From: Cyanomargarita calcarea GSE-NOS-MK-12-04C
GTDB taxonomy: Bacteria > Cyanobacteriota > Cyanobacteriia > Cyanobacteriales > Nostocaceae
Length of the DNA stretch: 64,000 bases
Reading direction: 5' to 3'
NCBI GenBank assembly: GCA_019359595.1
Contig: JAHHGZ010000007.1
Location: 124,001-188,000, forward strand
The notes below the pieces were generated by a model. It was given only the letters and a program-made list of their open reading frames with translations, did not search any database and was not told where the DNA came from. The stretch's first letter is position 1. Each line of letters opens with the position of its first letter. The position numbers were made by a program, and so were the translations under genes. Below, in pieces: positions 1-7,207 of this stretch.

Positions 1-1818
1 AATCCGAACTAAAAGTAAACTTGGCTCCAAATCATCGACAAATTCTTGGGATAATTGCGATAGACCAGGAGCAAATCGCCTGCGATAATCGCGCTCAAAG
101 TCATGAGCTAAGGAAAATTCCTTTCTCATTAACTTCAACAGTCCTGGTAGATTCCGCATCGTAGACTCTAACGGCGGCTTACTCATCTTTGCGCCTCTAG
201 TTAAAAACTCCAGACTTTCCGGCGGTAAACCCATCCGAAGAAATATCTGCCCTAAGAGAGATGCATTGAAGTAGGCCCTAGAGTGGTGCAAAGTTGCAGT
301 TTCATTGAAATCTAAACCAGCGGCACGCTTGCCCAACACTACTGTAAAAAGTTCTCCCCAAACGCCACAAGTTAAAGGACGATTAATCGACCAAGTTAGT
401 GGGCGAATAAAGCCGGGAATAACTTCGGCGGCAATTTTGCGCGTCCAGATGGGTAGTAAGGTGGTGATTGGTCGAGCTTGCAACACCCAGAGAGTTTGAC
501 CGTCATAACTCCACTCAATATCTTGGGGGACGCCGTGGTAACGTTCTTCAAGATGTCGGGCTAAATACGCCACCTGCTTAATTAATACTGCCGGGACTCG
601 TCCTTCGCCCTCTAATTGTATGGAGGAGAAATGTTCTGCTTCAAACACAAATGCGCGATATTGTTCTGGGGTGACTCTTCCCGAAACAACATTTTCGGCA
701 CCTCCGGGTAAAGCTTCGATGACTACTGCGTCAGCTTCTTGAGTCATGGGATCGCGACTGAACGCTACACCAGAAAATACACTTTGAACTTGTTGTTGAA
801 TTAGTACCGCCATCGCTGCTTGATTGATACTGCGTTCCGATCCGGAAGGATCTGCAAAATCGCGACGGTATTGCATAGCAGATGCACTATCGTAAGAAGC
901 CTGAACTTTGGCGATCGCTTGCTGTAACTCTTGTCTGTTGGTAACGTTCAACACCGTTTCATATTGTCCGGCAGCGGAAGCGTGTTCTGAGTCTTCGCCA
1001 ATTGCCGAGGAACGCACTACCAAGGGGGATAATTCTGAAGGCTGAAAAAAGTCTAGCAAGGGTTCGGGGTCATAAGCTGGGGGAATTATCCAACCTTTGG
1101 GAACTGGATAACCCCATTGCTTAATTTCCGACAACCTCGCTGCCTTGTTTCCCACCATCACAGAATCCAAATCTTCATCCAAAGAGAGAATGCCTTGGCG
1201 ATCGCCACGCAATAATTGAAATGCTCCTTGAGAGTCTGCTTGCGCTTCCGAGGTTGGTAAATCCAAGTCATCGGGAATTTGTTTGTAAATCCAGCCAAGT
1301 AATGCTGCAAGGGCGATTGCCACCATGATTCTAGGGGAATCATTCACATGCAGCAGTCCGATAATTAGCGGAAATAAAATCAAAACCCCAAATTTTGCTA
1401 ACTGGCGATCGCGCACAATCGTAAAGCTGATTGCCGCTAGTAAGGATACAAAACCGGCTGCGAGTGGATCGTGGATTACAAAGCCCCAGACGACGTTCGT
1501 AGTTCCCGCGCCTTTGCCTACCCAATATCTACCTACTACTAGGGCAATTAGTGCTACTAATTCCCAAGCCGAACTAGATGGGAAAAAAGCCCGTGCTAGT
1601 AAAACAGCGGCAATTCCTTTACCTGCTTCTGACAACACCGCCAGAATTCCCACCACTGTGCCACCGTGGTAAAAAGCCGCTGAAACACCAACATTCCCAG
1701 TACCCATATGGGCTAATTGCCGTCCCTTGAGGGCTTGGGTTATCAGGGCAATTAACGGTAATCCACCCAGGAGGGGGCAGATAATCAAAATAACTAAGGC
1801 ACCCCAAAGTTCAACCAT
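1..1818 (-). CDS. PlsY-like membrane domain fused to PEP-synthase/PPDK-like ATP-grasp domain (3' end outside window)
   Basis: The reading frame is open from an ATG at 1816-1818 to base 1, giving 606 codons, and runs off the left edge. Residues about 1-215 are hydrophobic with several membrane spans and a PlsY-like pattern (HMGTGNVGVSAAF, later KGAGTTNV), resembling the acyl-phosphate:glycerol-3-phosphate acyltransferase family but with a changed GSGNxGATN box. From about residue 245 the sequence is that of the nucleotide-binding half of PEP synthase or pyruvate phosphate dikinase (GNKAARLSE, VVRSSAIGEDSEHASAAG, SGVAFSRDP, VLQARPI). A phosphohistidine domain would be expected beyond the edge. 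I infer a membrane-anchored phosphotransfer enzyme; the substrate is unknown. The order of domains is seen directly, the function is inference from the families. Confidence 0.82.
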   Translation of the reverse strand, partial: MVELWGALVILIICPLLGGLPLIALITQALKGRQLAHMGTGNVGVSAAFYHGGTVVGILAVLSEAGKGIAAVLLARAFFPSSSAWELVALIALVVGRYWVGKGAGTTNVVWGFVIHDPLAAGFVSLLAAISFTIVRDRQLAKFGVLILFPLIIGLLHVNDSPRIMVAIALAALLGWIYKQIPDDLDLPTSEAQADSQGAFQLLRGDRQGILSLDEDLDSVMVGNKAARLSEIKQWGYPVPKGWIIPPAYDPEPLLDFFQPSELSPLVVRSSAIGEDSEHASAAGQYETVLNVTNRQELQQAIAKVQASYDSASAMQYRRDFADPSGSERSINQAAMAVLIQQQVQSVFSGVAFSRDPMTQEADAVVIEALPGGAENVVSGRVTPEQYRAFVFEAEHFSSIQLEGEGRVPAVLIKQVAYLARHLEERYHGVPQDIEWSYDGQTLWVLQARPITTLLPIWTRKIAAEVIPGFIRPLTWSINRPLTCGVWGELFTVVLGKRAAGLDFNETATLHHSRAYFNASLLGQIFLRMGLPPESLEFLTRGAKMSKPPLESTMRNLPGLLKLMRKEFSLAHDFERDYRRRFAPGLSQLSQEFVDDLEPSLLLVRI

Positions 1819-1878
1819 TTTAGATTTTGGATTTGAGATTTACCTATAATCTAGAATCTAAAATCCCAAATCTAAATT
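1818..1878. repeat. Imperfect inverted repeat of TTTAGATTTTGGATTT type
   Basis: The arm TTTAGATTTTGGATTT just upstream of the fusion gene's start codon is matched in inverted orientation by AAATCCCAAATCTAAA about 45 bases away, with one mismatch. This is the kind of heptamer-like intergenic repeat common in filamentous cyanobacteria. It overlaps the 5' leader of the minus-strand gene. Confidence 0.6.
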
Positions 1879-1894
1879 TTTTTTCTATGAATTT

Positions 1895-1922
1895 AAGGGC
1901 GCTTTTAACCAAAAGCGCCCTT
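1895..1922 (-). terminator. Strong hairpin, probable terminator of the small membrane-protein gene
   Basis: AAGGGCGCTTTT and AAAAGCGCCCTT form a perfect 12-bp stem with a 4-base loop. On the minus strand it lies about 200 bases downstream of the 46-residue gene and before the start of the fusion gene. It is followed by a modest T/A-rich run only, so the terminator role is inferred. Confidence 0.65.
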
Positions 1923-2126
1923 ATCATAGTAATTTCGGTTCTCTAGGCTATTAATTAATCAGAAAAACTTATCAATCTGCTTCAGATATAAGACTGAAAT
2001 TGTGATTGACCGTGAGGTACAGGTAACAAATTTAATCCTTTAGTAGCAGCCCGATGGGTACTAAATTCAACTCAGGACTACCAGTATGACTGGTTAGAAA
2101 TTTTTGCCCCTCCGGCACTAGTGTCG

Positions 2127-2267
2127 TTAGTTTACAGCGTAGGCTGTTTGCAAAGCCCAAATAATCAAAGCCGCAATCGATCCCAAAAGCAGCACGGTAG
2201 AAATAGTCACCGATTTAGGCGAATCCGCACCTTCAAATTTCATGATTCCACGGTTTAAGTCGGACAT
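2127..2267 (-). CDS. Small single-span membrane protein (46 aa), conserved-looking
   Basis: An ATG at 2265-2267 opens a 46-codon frame ending in TAA at 2127. The product starts MSDLNRGIMKFEGADSPKS, a polar N-terminus, followed by one hydrophobic helix (about residues 20-42: STVLLLGSIAALIIWALQTA). The shape, a short charged N-tail and a single span, is that of small subunits of photosynthetic or NDH-1 membrane complexes. I recall similar unnamed cyanobacterial proteins but cannot assign a subunit name, so no symbol is given. A strong hairpin lies downstream. It stands alone in its spacer. Confidence 0.72.
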   Translation of the reverse strand: MSDLNRGIMKFEGADSPKSVTISTVLLLGSIAALIIWALQTAYAVN

Positions 2268-2522
2268 AACTTTATAATCCTGCTTTGTGACAGTGCCAAT
2301 TTGCCCGTCTCGATTGTAGTCCTTTCCCTCGCGAACGGCAGGAAGTTTCTAATACCATTTTGTTTAAGATTTGTGAGGTTTACATCATCTTTAAGAGGGA
2401 AGAGCCTCTGCGTCCTTACGGGGTCGGGGCTTGTAGCCTTGGGAAGTAGGGAAAAAGGATTATTTATTACACTTAACCCTAGTGGTGCGTGTCATTAATT
2501 TTGCGGGGGTACCCGAAGATGA

Positions 2523-2575
2523 AGCCCCTTGCCCCCAATTCAAAGGGGGCTTTGAACTGGGGGATTTAGGGGGCT
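2523..2575. repeat. Inverted repeat with AGCCCCTTGCCCCC-type ends
   Basis: The left arm AGCCCCTTGCCCCCAATT plus CAAAG pairs with CTTTGAACTGGGGG...AGGGGGCT. The same kind of end (AGCCCCCTGCCCCCAATT) bounds the structure at 56782-56902, so this is a dispersed palindromic repeat family. Confidence 0.65.
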
Positions 2576-2651
2576 TATTTTCACCCTTCAGAACTTATGA
2601 GATGGACTACTAGCCGAAGTGCCTTTAACTTCAGTATCATTGGATTGTTCA

Positions 2652-2805
2652 CGAAGAAAGAAGGAAGAAGAAAGAAGGAAGAAGGAAGAAATACCCACAT
2701 GAACACTCATGTGGGATTGAAACAAGGACACTGTTTTTCTTCCCGCTACGCGGACTCGAAAAACATCTTTTTTTTTACTGAAGCTCTAAACTCAGAACGC
2801 GCATT
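2652..2805 (-). repeat. Dispersed intergenic repeat, copy 1 (partner near 58.9 kb)
   Basis: Read on the minus strand it begins CGTTCTGAGTTTAGAGCTTC, continues with an A-rich tract, GTTTTTCGAGT-like and CAGTGTCCTTGTTTCAATC-like segments, and ends in a GAAGGAA/TTCCTTC tract. The same order of blocks, with divergence, is found at 58845-58986. The 23-base opening block is identical in both. Confidence 0.6.
2694..2715. repeat. Perfect 9-bp hairpin CCCACATGA/TCATGTGGG
   Basis: CCCACATGA and TCATGTGGG are separated by four bases (ACAC). It sits inside the dispersed repeat copy and is only partly kept in the other copy (GAGTGGGT), so it may be a local change rather than a site. Confidence 0.5.
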
Positions 2806-2840
2806 TTTATTAGCTATTCCTTCTTCCTTCTTCCTCCTTA

Positions 2841-2952
2841 TACCGTTTCTTTGTGAAGCTGCATATATTACCCCCCGGCTACGCCGTCCCCCCTTGGCAA
2901 GGGGGGACTACAGGGGGGTCTTGATTATGTGCATCTTCATACAGAATTGGTA
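2841..2952 (+). mobile_element. 112-bp MITE, copy 1, with TTA target duplication
   Basis: The element runs TACCG...GGTA and has imperfect terminal inverted repeats (20 of 26 positions match). It is flanked by TTA on both sides (2838-2840 and 2953-2955). The sequence is identical to the copies at 22323-22434 and 53295-53406. It has no coding capacity. The core is a ccccccttggcaagggggg palindrome. The 3-bp TNA duplication is the type made by some IS5-group transposases, which is an inference about the mobiliser. Confidence 0.85.
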
Positions 2953-3010
2953 TTACTTCTTCCTTCATTTGTAAAATTGATTACTTTGTATCTTTTGAGG
3001 ATATTTGAAG

Positions 3011-3970
3011 GTGAAAGTTGGGCTGGTAATATTTTTTGCAGTTGTTGTCTGCTTATTTCTTGCAATAGAAATCGGATTGCGATCGCTTTTTGGCTTCGGT
3101 AATCCCTTAACTTACATTGGTGATGAGCAGATTGGTTATTTGTTAGCACCCAACCAGCATACCCGTCGTTTTGGTAATCGCATTCAAATTAATCAGTATT
3201 CTATGCGAGGTGAGCCAATAGAAAAAATTCCTGCACCTTCTACTGGGAGAGTCTTACTTTTAGGAGATTCTATCGCCAATGGTGGCTGGTGGACTGACCA
3301 GGAGAATACTATTTCTAGTTTGATGACACGCTCTCTCAAATCTAAAATGAATGGTAATTTCCATGAAGTTGAAGTACTAAATGCTTCCGCAAATTCATGG
3401 GGACCAAGAAATGAATTAGCCTATTTGCAACGCTTTGGTACTTTTAATGCGTTTGTTGTGGTGTTATTAATTAATACCGATGATTTGTTTGCGACTGTTC
3501 CAACTTCTTTGCCAGTGGGACGCGATCGCAACTATCCCGATCGGAAACCGCCTTTGGCATTAGTGGAGGTGTTTCAGCGTTATCTCTTAAAACAAAAGCC
3601 AATTCCAGAGTTGAATGCAGTGCAGAATGAAACAGGCGATCGCGTTGCGATTAATTTAGAGGCTATTAGCAAAATTCAAGCGCTGACTAATGAAAATAAT
3701 ACTCAATTGCTGTTAGTCATGACTCCTTTAAAACGAGAGCTTGGAGCATCTGGACCTCGTGATTATGAAATAAAAACCCGTCAACGCTTAACAGAATTCG
3801 CCAAAACACAGCAAATTACTTATATCGATTTTCTACCAATATTTAACTCTCAAGCAAATGCTAAATCCTTGTATCACGACCACATTCATCTTAACTTGCA
3901 AGGCAATCAAGTTGTAGTTGCAGAAATTGAGCGATCGCTTGAACTAACTGTAGCAGCACAAAAACACTAA
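3011..3970 (+). CDS. SGNH/GDSL-family hydrolase with N-terminal membrane anchor
   Basis: The product has one N-terminal hydrophobic helix (about residues 3-22), then a secreted-side domain with the SGNH block I motif LLLGDSIANGG near residue 85 (nucleophile Ser in GDS) and a C-terminal HDHIHLN block carrying the Asp-x-x-His pair near residue 296. This pattern fits an esterase or O-acetyl/acyl-modifying hydrolase acting outside the plasma membrane. I chose GTG at 3011, ten bases after GAGG; a TTG at 3005 in frame would add two residues. The gene is monocistronic, between a MITE and a pentapeptide-repeat gene. Substrate unknown; glycan deacylation is only a guess from the neighbouring polysaccharide genes. 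Confidence 0.85.
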   Translation: MKVGLVIFFAVVVCLFLAIEIGLRSLFGFGNPLTYIGDEQIGYLLAPNQHTRRFGNRIQINQYSMRGEPIEKIPAPSTGRVLLLGDSIANGGWWTDQENTISSLMTRSLKSKMNGNFHEVEVLNASANSWGPRNELAYLQRFGTFNAFVVVLLINTDDLFATVPTSLPVGRDRNYPDRKPPLALVEVFQRYLLKQKPIPELNAVQNETGDRVAINLEAISKIQALTNENNTQLLLVMTPLKRELGASGPRDYEIKTRQRLTEFAKTQQITYIDFLPIFNSQANAKSLYHDHIHLNLQGNQVVVAEIERSLELTVAAQKH

Positions 3971-4300
3971 CTATTGAGTATTCACTGAAAGTACCCCTCT
4001 TATAACTCAAGTTCGTGAGACTCCTTCCTATAGCCAAAAAATAATTAACCGCAGATAGACACAGATCGACCCAGATAAAGAGACTTTTGCACTCTTGTCT
4101 AGTATTTAACTATTTTGTACCGATTGGCTTAGGTAAGTATATTTCCATTAAGCAAACGATCCAAAATCCAGACAGTCAAGCACAATTAAGATTAAGATTC
4201 GAGTTGATAGAAAGCTTACAAATAGTCTTTGGTGTGGTTTGGGCGGAGTGTAGCTGAAAAACAGACTTGTGAACCTGTAATATATTGCGAGGTAGACAAT
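3971..4300. other. Intergenic spacer, no gene or clear signal seen
   Basis: About 330 bases of AT-rich DNA between two plus-strand genes. It contains a common cyanobacterial spacer phrase (AACCGCAGATAGACACAGAT) but no convincing hairpin or RNA gene. Confidence 0.5.
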
Positions 4301-4849
4301 ATGGATGCTCAAGAACTCCTGAGTCGATATGCAACAGGAGAACGGAATTTCAATGGAGCAAATCTGCATCAAGCAATTCTTAGTGATGCTGATTTGAGTG
4401 AGGCGAATTTCAGCGGTGCTGATTTAAGTGGAGCCGAACTCAGTGGAGCTAAATTGTGTGAATGTAACCTCAGTCGGGCAAACCTGACTGATGCGGATCT
4501 AAATGGAGCTAATCTCCAAAATGCAAATGCGAGTGAGGTAAATTTCATTGGTGCAGATTTAATTAACATAAATCTGGAACAAACAAACTTGAGTCGTGCA
4601 GATTTGCGGAGTGCAAATTTAGTTCAAGCAAACTTGATTGGAGCAAACCTGACAGAGGCCGAACTCAGTGGTGCAGATTTAAGTGGCGCAAATCTCAAGG
4701 ATGCAAATTTGATTGGTGCTAATTTGAATGAAGCAGAACTCGGTGGCGCAAATTTAACCGGAGCTAGCATAACTGAACAGGATTGGACTGGATCGTTCAC
4801 CTATACAGCTATATCCCACAAATGGGTAACTTGGGCTGGGGGTTGCTAA
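4301..4849 (+). CDS. Pentapeptide-repeat protein
   Basis: The protein of 182 residues consists almost entirely of A(D/N)LxX pentapeptide repeats (ANLHQ, ADLSE, ANFSG, ADLSG and so on) from about residue 18 to 165, which fold as a right-handed quadrilateral beta-helix. The N-terminus MDAQELLSRYATGERNF is the usual start of cyanobacterial members. The frame is open further upstream to 4229, but ATG 4301 has a GAGG motif about eight bases ahead and gives the canonical start. No enzymatic residues are visible. Function is unknown; such proteins usually act through protein contacts. Confidence 0.88.
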   Translation: MDAQELLSRYATGERNFNGANLHQAILSDADLSEANFSGADLSGAELSGAKLCECNLSRANLTDADLNGANLQNANASEVNFIGADLININLEQTNLSRADLRSANLVQANLIGANLTEAELSGADLSGANLKDANLIGANLNEAELGGANLTGASITEQDWTGSFTYTAISHKWVTWAGGC

Positions 4850-4945
4850 GGTCTAGAAATCCAGTTTAACTAGAGTTATATCAAATCTGTGATAATTACT
4901 TATAGTTCCAGCAGTCACAAGGACCCCATCCCCGTATGCGCTGTG

Positions 4946-4982
4946 CAATAGTCCCCTCCCCGTTTACGAGGAGGGGTTATTG
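4946..4982. terminator. Bidirectional terminator between pentapeptide gene and folE
   Basis: CAATA..CCCCTCC and GGAGGGG..TATTG pair to form a long stem with a short loop. It lies between two convergent genes, so it probably stops transcription from both sides. Confidence 0.6.
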
Positions 4983-5045
4983 GGGATTTATAAGAATTAG
5001 ACGAGCCTGATATTATCTGGCTTCAAAACGTGAATAATTAACTAT

Positions 5046-5735
5046 TTAGTGAAACTTAACATTGTGTCTTACTAAATTCATAAATTCCTGACGTGTCCGC
5101 CCATCTTCTGCAAATACACCGCGCATCGCACTGGTAACAGTCCAAGAACCGGGTTTTTGTACGCCCCGCATTACCATACACATATGGGTTGCTTCTATTA
5201 CCACTGCAACACCTTGGGGTTTAAGCAGACCTTGCAATGCATCAGCAATTTGTGAGGTCAAACGTTCTTGGACTTGCAATCGTCGTGCATACATTTCGCA
5301 AATACGAGCAATTTTAGATAATCCGATCACTTTGCCATTCGGAATATATGCTACATGAGCGCGACCAATAATTGGCAGGATATGATGTTCGCAGGAACTG
5401 AAAATATCGATATCCCGAACTAACACCATTTCATTGGCATTTTCAGTAAAAACCGCTCCATTCAATAGTTCATCCAAAGAATCATCATATCCCTTGGTAA
5501 GAAACTGTAGGGCTTTAACAACCCTTGAGGGAGTATCTAATAGTCCTTCACGGTCTGGATCTTCTCCTAATCCAATCAACAAAGTACGCACAGCCTGCTT
5601 CATTTCCTCATATGTGACTTTAGGTTGCTGCTTGGTAGGTTCATATGACAGCACCTGATCGGCAGAAGTTAGATCGGGACGAATCGATAGAGTCATGTTC
5701 TGTCGTTTTATTGGAATGTTTAACAAATTAGTCAT
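5046..5735 (-). CDS. folE: GTP cyclohydrolase I
   Basis: FolE converts GTP to 7,8-dihydroneopterin triphosphate, the first step of folate and pterin synthesis (and of cyanobacterial pterin glycosides). The protein has 229 residues, the usual length with a variable N-terminal tail of about 45. Family motifs are plain: [14 protein letters not shown], the zinc and active-site segment SSCEHHILP, and the second zinc cysteine in [13 protein letters not shown]. An internal ATG at 5696 (MTLSIRPDL) is an alternative start, since the first 13 residues are not conserved in the family as I know it. The gene stands alone. Confidence 0.95.
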   Translation of the reverse strand: MTNLLNIPIKRQNMTLSIRPDLTSADQVLSYEPTKQQPKVTYEEMKQAVRTLLIGLGEDPDREGLLDTPSRVVKALQFLTKGYDDSLDELLNGAVFTENANEMVLVRDIDIFSSCEHHILPIIGRAHVAYIPNGKVIGLSKIARICEMYARRLQVQERLTSQIADALQGLLKPQGVAVVIEATHMCMVMRGVQKPGSWTVTSAMRGVFAEDGRTRQEFMNLVRHNVKFH

Positions 5736-5878
5736 TTATCTTCTGCCATCTGTCCTACGTTAATGACAAACGATCGATGACTAATGACAAGTGTGAAGTT
5801 TTAGCTTAACACTTCTTAATCATACCAAACATTTTTTAAGCTGGGAGTTAATTTCAGCCCGCCAGGGACTGTAATTTC

Positions 5879-5920
5879 CTGTCTAATAGCTAAAGTCCTC
5901 TAAAAGAGGAGTATTTGAGG
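5879..5920 (+). repeat. TGTCTAATAGC repeat, copy 1
   Basis: CCTGTCTAATAGCT is followed by a short CCTCTaaaAGAGG hairpin and GTATTTGA. Related copies are at 10119-10160, 19546-19585 and, inverted, 19763-19804. Confidence 0.6.
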
Positions 5921-5930
5921 ATCAGATTTT

Positions 5931-6058
5931 TGGCGTTGCTGAATCCGGGTATGAATTGCTAAATTTACCCTCACCCTAGCCCTCTCCCCAAGGGAGAGGG
6001 GCTGGGGAGAGGGGCTGGGAAGTGTGAGGGTAATTCATACCTCAATTCAGCAACGCCA
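5931..6058. mobile_element. MITE-like element with GGCGTTGCTGAAT ends and 8-bp target duplication
   Basis: The ends GGCGTTGCTGAAT and ATTCAGCAACGCC are perfect 13-bp terminal inverted repeats (5932-5944 and 6045-6057), and pairing continues as GGTATGAATT/AATTCATACC-like and ACCCTCAC/GTGAGGGT segments. The inside is the CCCTCTCCCC/GGGGAGAGGG palindrome. AGATTTTT occurs directly on each side (5924-5931 and 6058-6065), an apparent 8-bp duplication. There is no coding sequence. Confidence 0.75.
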
Positions 6059-6138
6059 GATTTTTTATATATACTTAGCAATTAGGTAAACTGACTTCTA
6101 AGCATTTCCACGTATAAAAGCAAGAGATGGTTATAGAA

Positions 6139-7200
6139 CTATCTAACCTCAGACAGTTCTTTTGTTGGCGATTTTTGGCTGTTTAGAGGGGGAAGTTCAA
6201 GCTTATGTTGAGGTAGCATTTTTGCATAACTGTCTGTCAGGTAAGCGTTGAGTTTCCTGTCCAATTTTTTGAGAAGTCTCTTCAAAGGTTTGTTTTCATT
6301 TCCAAAGCTGACTTTACGCACAAAAGGTTTAATAATTGTCGAGATGCGTCTCACTCCTAACTTTTTATACTTAGTTTGAAAATAACCATCTTCACACAAA
6401 CCCCACTTTTCTCGAATGCGTTGTAAGCTGCCTAGAGTCCAAGCATCACTCCAGCGCAGCATATAAAAGTGTAAATCGCTCAATTCTAAAGGTGGTCCCG
6501 GTACGTAGGTGACGAGCGAATCAGGTTCAAAATATACCGTTCCTCCCACATTAGTTACATTCATGCAAAAATCGAGGTGTTCTTTGGTGTTGAGCATAGC
6601 TTCATCGAGATAGCCAATTTGGTCAAATATTTCTGTACGGACTAAAGTACAGTGAAATTCTGATAACTCTGTTTGGGTACGTTGGAGTTGGGGACGCAAT
6701 TGAACAGCATTCTGACCCTGTTTATACATTTTCTCACGTAGGTGTCGTCTGCCTTTAACGTCTACAACAACGTGACTTTCTCCACCTGCAAAGTGAACTC
6801 GTTGATGTATGGGTTTCTTTTCGCACATCAAGGGACCCACTACGGTAGCATCTGTTTCTTCTGCACAGTTAACTAAAGCTTTTAACCAACCTGGTGAAAA
6901 TACCACATCGTTATCAAGAAATACTAAGTATTTAGTGTCAACGTGACTTAAACCGATATTGCGTGCATGGTTAGGGGAAAGATAGTAATCTGTACGAATC
7001 AGTTTAAAGTTTTTTTCTTGTGCTTGTGCTTCGAGATAGCGACCAACTTTTCTAGGAGAATTTCCATCGACATAGATTAATTTGAAGGGTAATTCTGTAT
7101 GTTGGTAGATGCTTTCAAGAGATTCTTGAGTGCAGCTAAAACGTTCGCGGGGTACTACAATAAGTGTAACAATTGGTTCTGTCATTGTTGATATCTCCAT
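6139..7200 (-). CDS. Glycosyltransferase family 2
   Basis: The 353-residue protein has the GT-A fold layout: strand TLIVVPRERF near the N-terminus, YVDGNSPRKVG, and the metal-binding FLDNDVVFSPGWL with the DxD-like DND at about residues 96-98. The C-terminal 90 residues are basic and lack membrane spans, so it is a soluble or peripheral transferase. An in-frame ATG five codons later (MTEPIV) is an alternative start. It is the last gene of a minus-strand run with the two GT4 genes upstream (only 7 bases from the next), so it is probably cotranscribed with them. Donor and acceptor are unknown. Confidence 0.88.
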   Translation of the reverse strand: MEISTMTEPIVTLIVVPRERFSCTQESLESIYQHTELPFKLIYVDGNSPRKVGRYLEAQAQEKNFKLIRTDYYLSPNHARNIGLSHVDTKYLVFLDNDVVFSPGWLKALVNCAEETDATVVGPLMCEKKPIHQRVHFAGGESHVVVDVKGRRHLREKMYKQGQNAVQLRPQLQRTQTELSEFHCTLVRTEIFDQIGYLDEAMLNTKEHLDFCMNVTNVGGTVYFEPDSLVTYVPGPPLELSDLHFYMLRWSDAWTLGSLQRIREKWGLCEDGYFQTKYKKLGVRRISTIIKPFVRKVSFGNENKPLKRLLKKLDRKLNAYLTDSYAKMLPQHKLELPPLNSQKSPTKELSEVR

Positions 7201-7207
7201 TTTTTGG

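Larger units (their letters stand above)
2268..3010. other. Repeat-filled spacer without a credible gene
   Basis: This stretch of about 740 bases holds several repeats listed separately: a palindromic AGCCCC...GGGGCT block, a GAAGGAA purine tract, a perfect hairpin, a dispersed repeat shared with the 58.9-kb region, and one copy of the 112-bp MITE. The open frames that cross it are made of these repeats and look like no protein family. Confidence 0.6.
5736..6138. other. Spacer holding a TGTCTAATAGC repeat and a MITE-like element
   Basis: No gene is seen in these 400 bases. Two repeats listed separately occupy the middle: 5879-5920 and 5931-6058. Confidence 0.55.

Noticed and set aside
1325-1672. 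Plus-strand open frame of 115 codons
   Set aside because: It is antisense to the PlsY/PEP-synthase-like fusion gene and has no family resemblance; the minus-strand protein is clear.
2597-2974. Plus-strand open frame of 125 codons
   Set aside because: It runs through the purine tract, the dispersed repeat and a MITE; the translation is low-complexity and repeat-derived.
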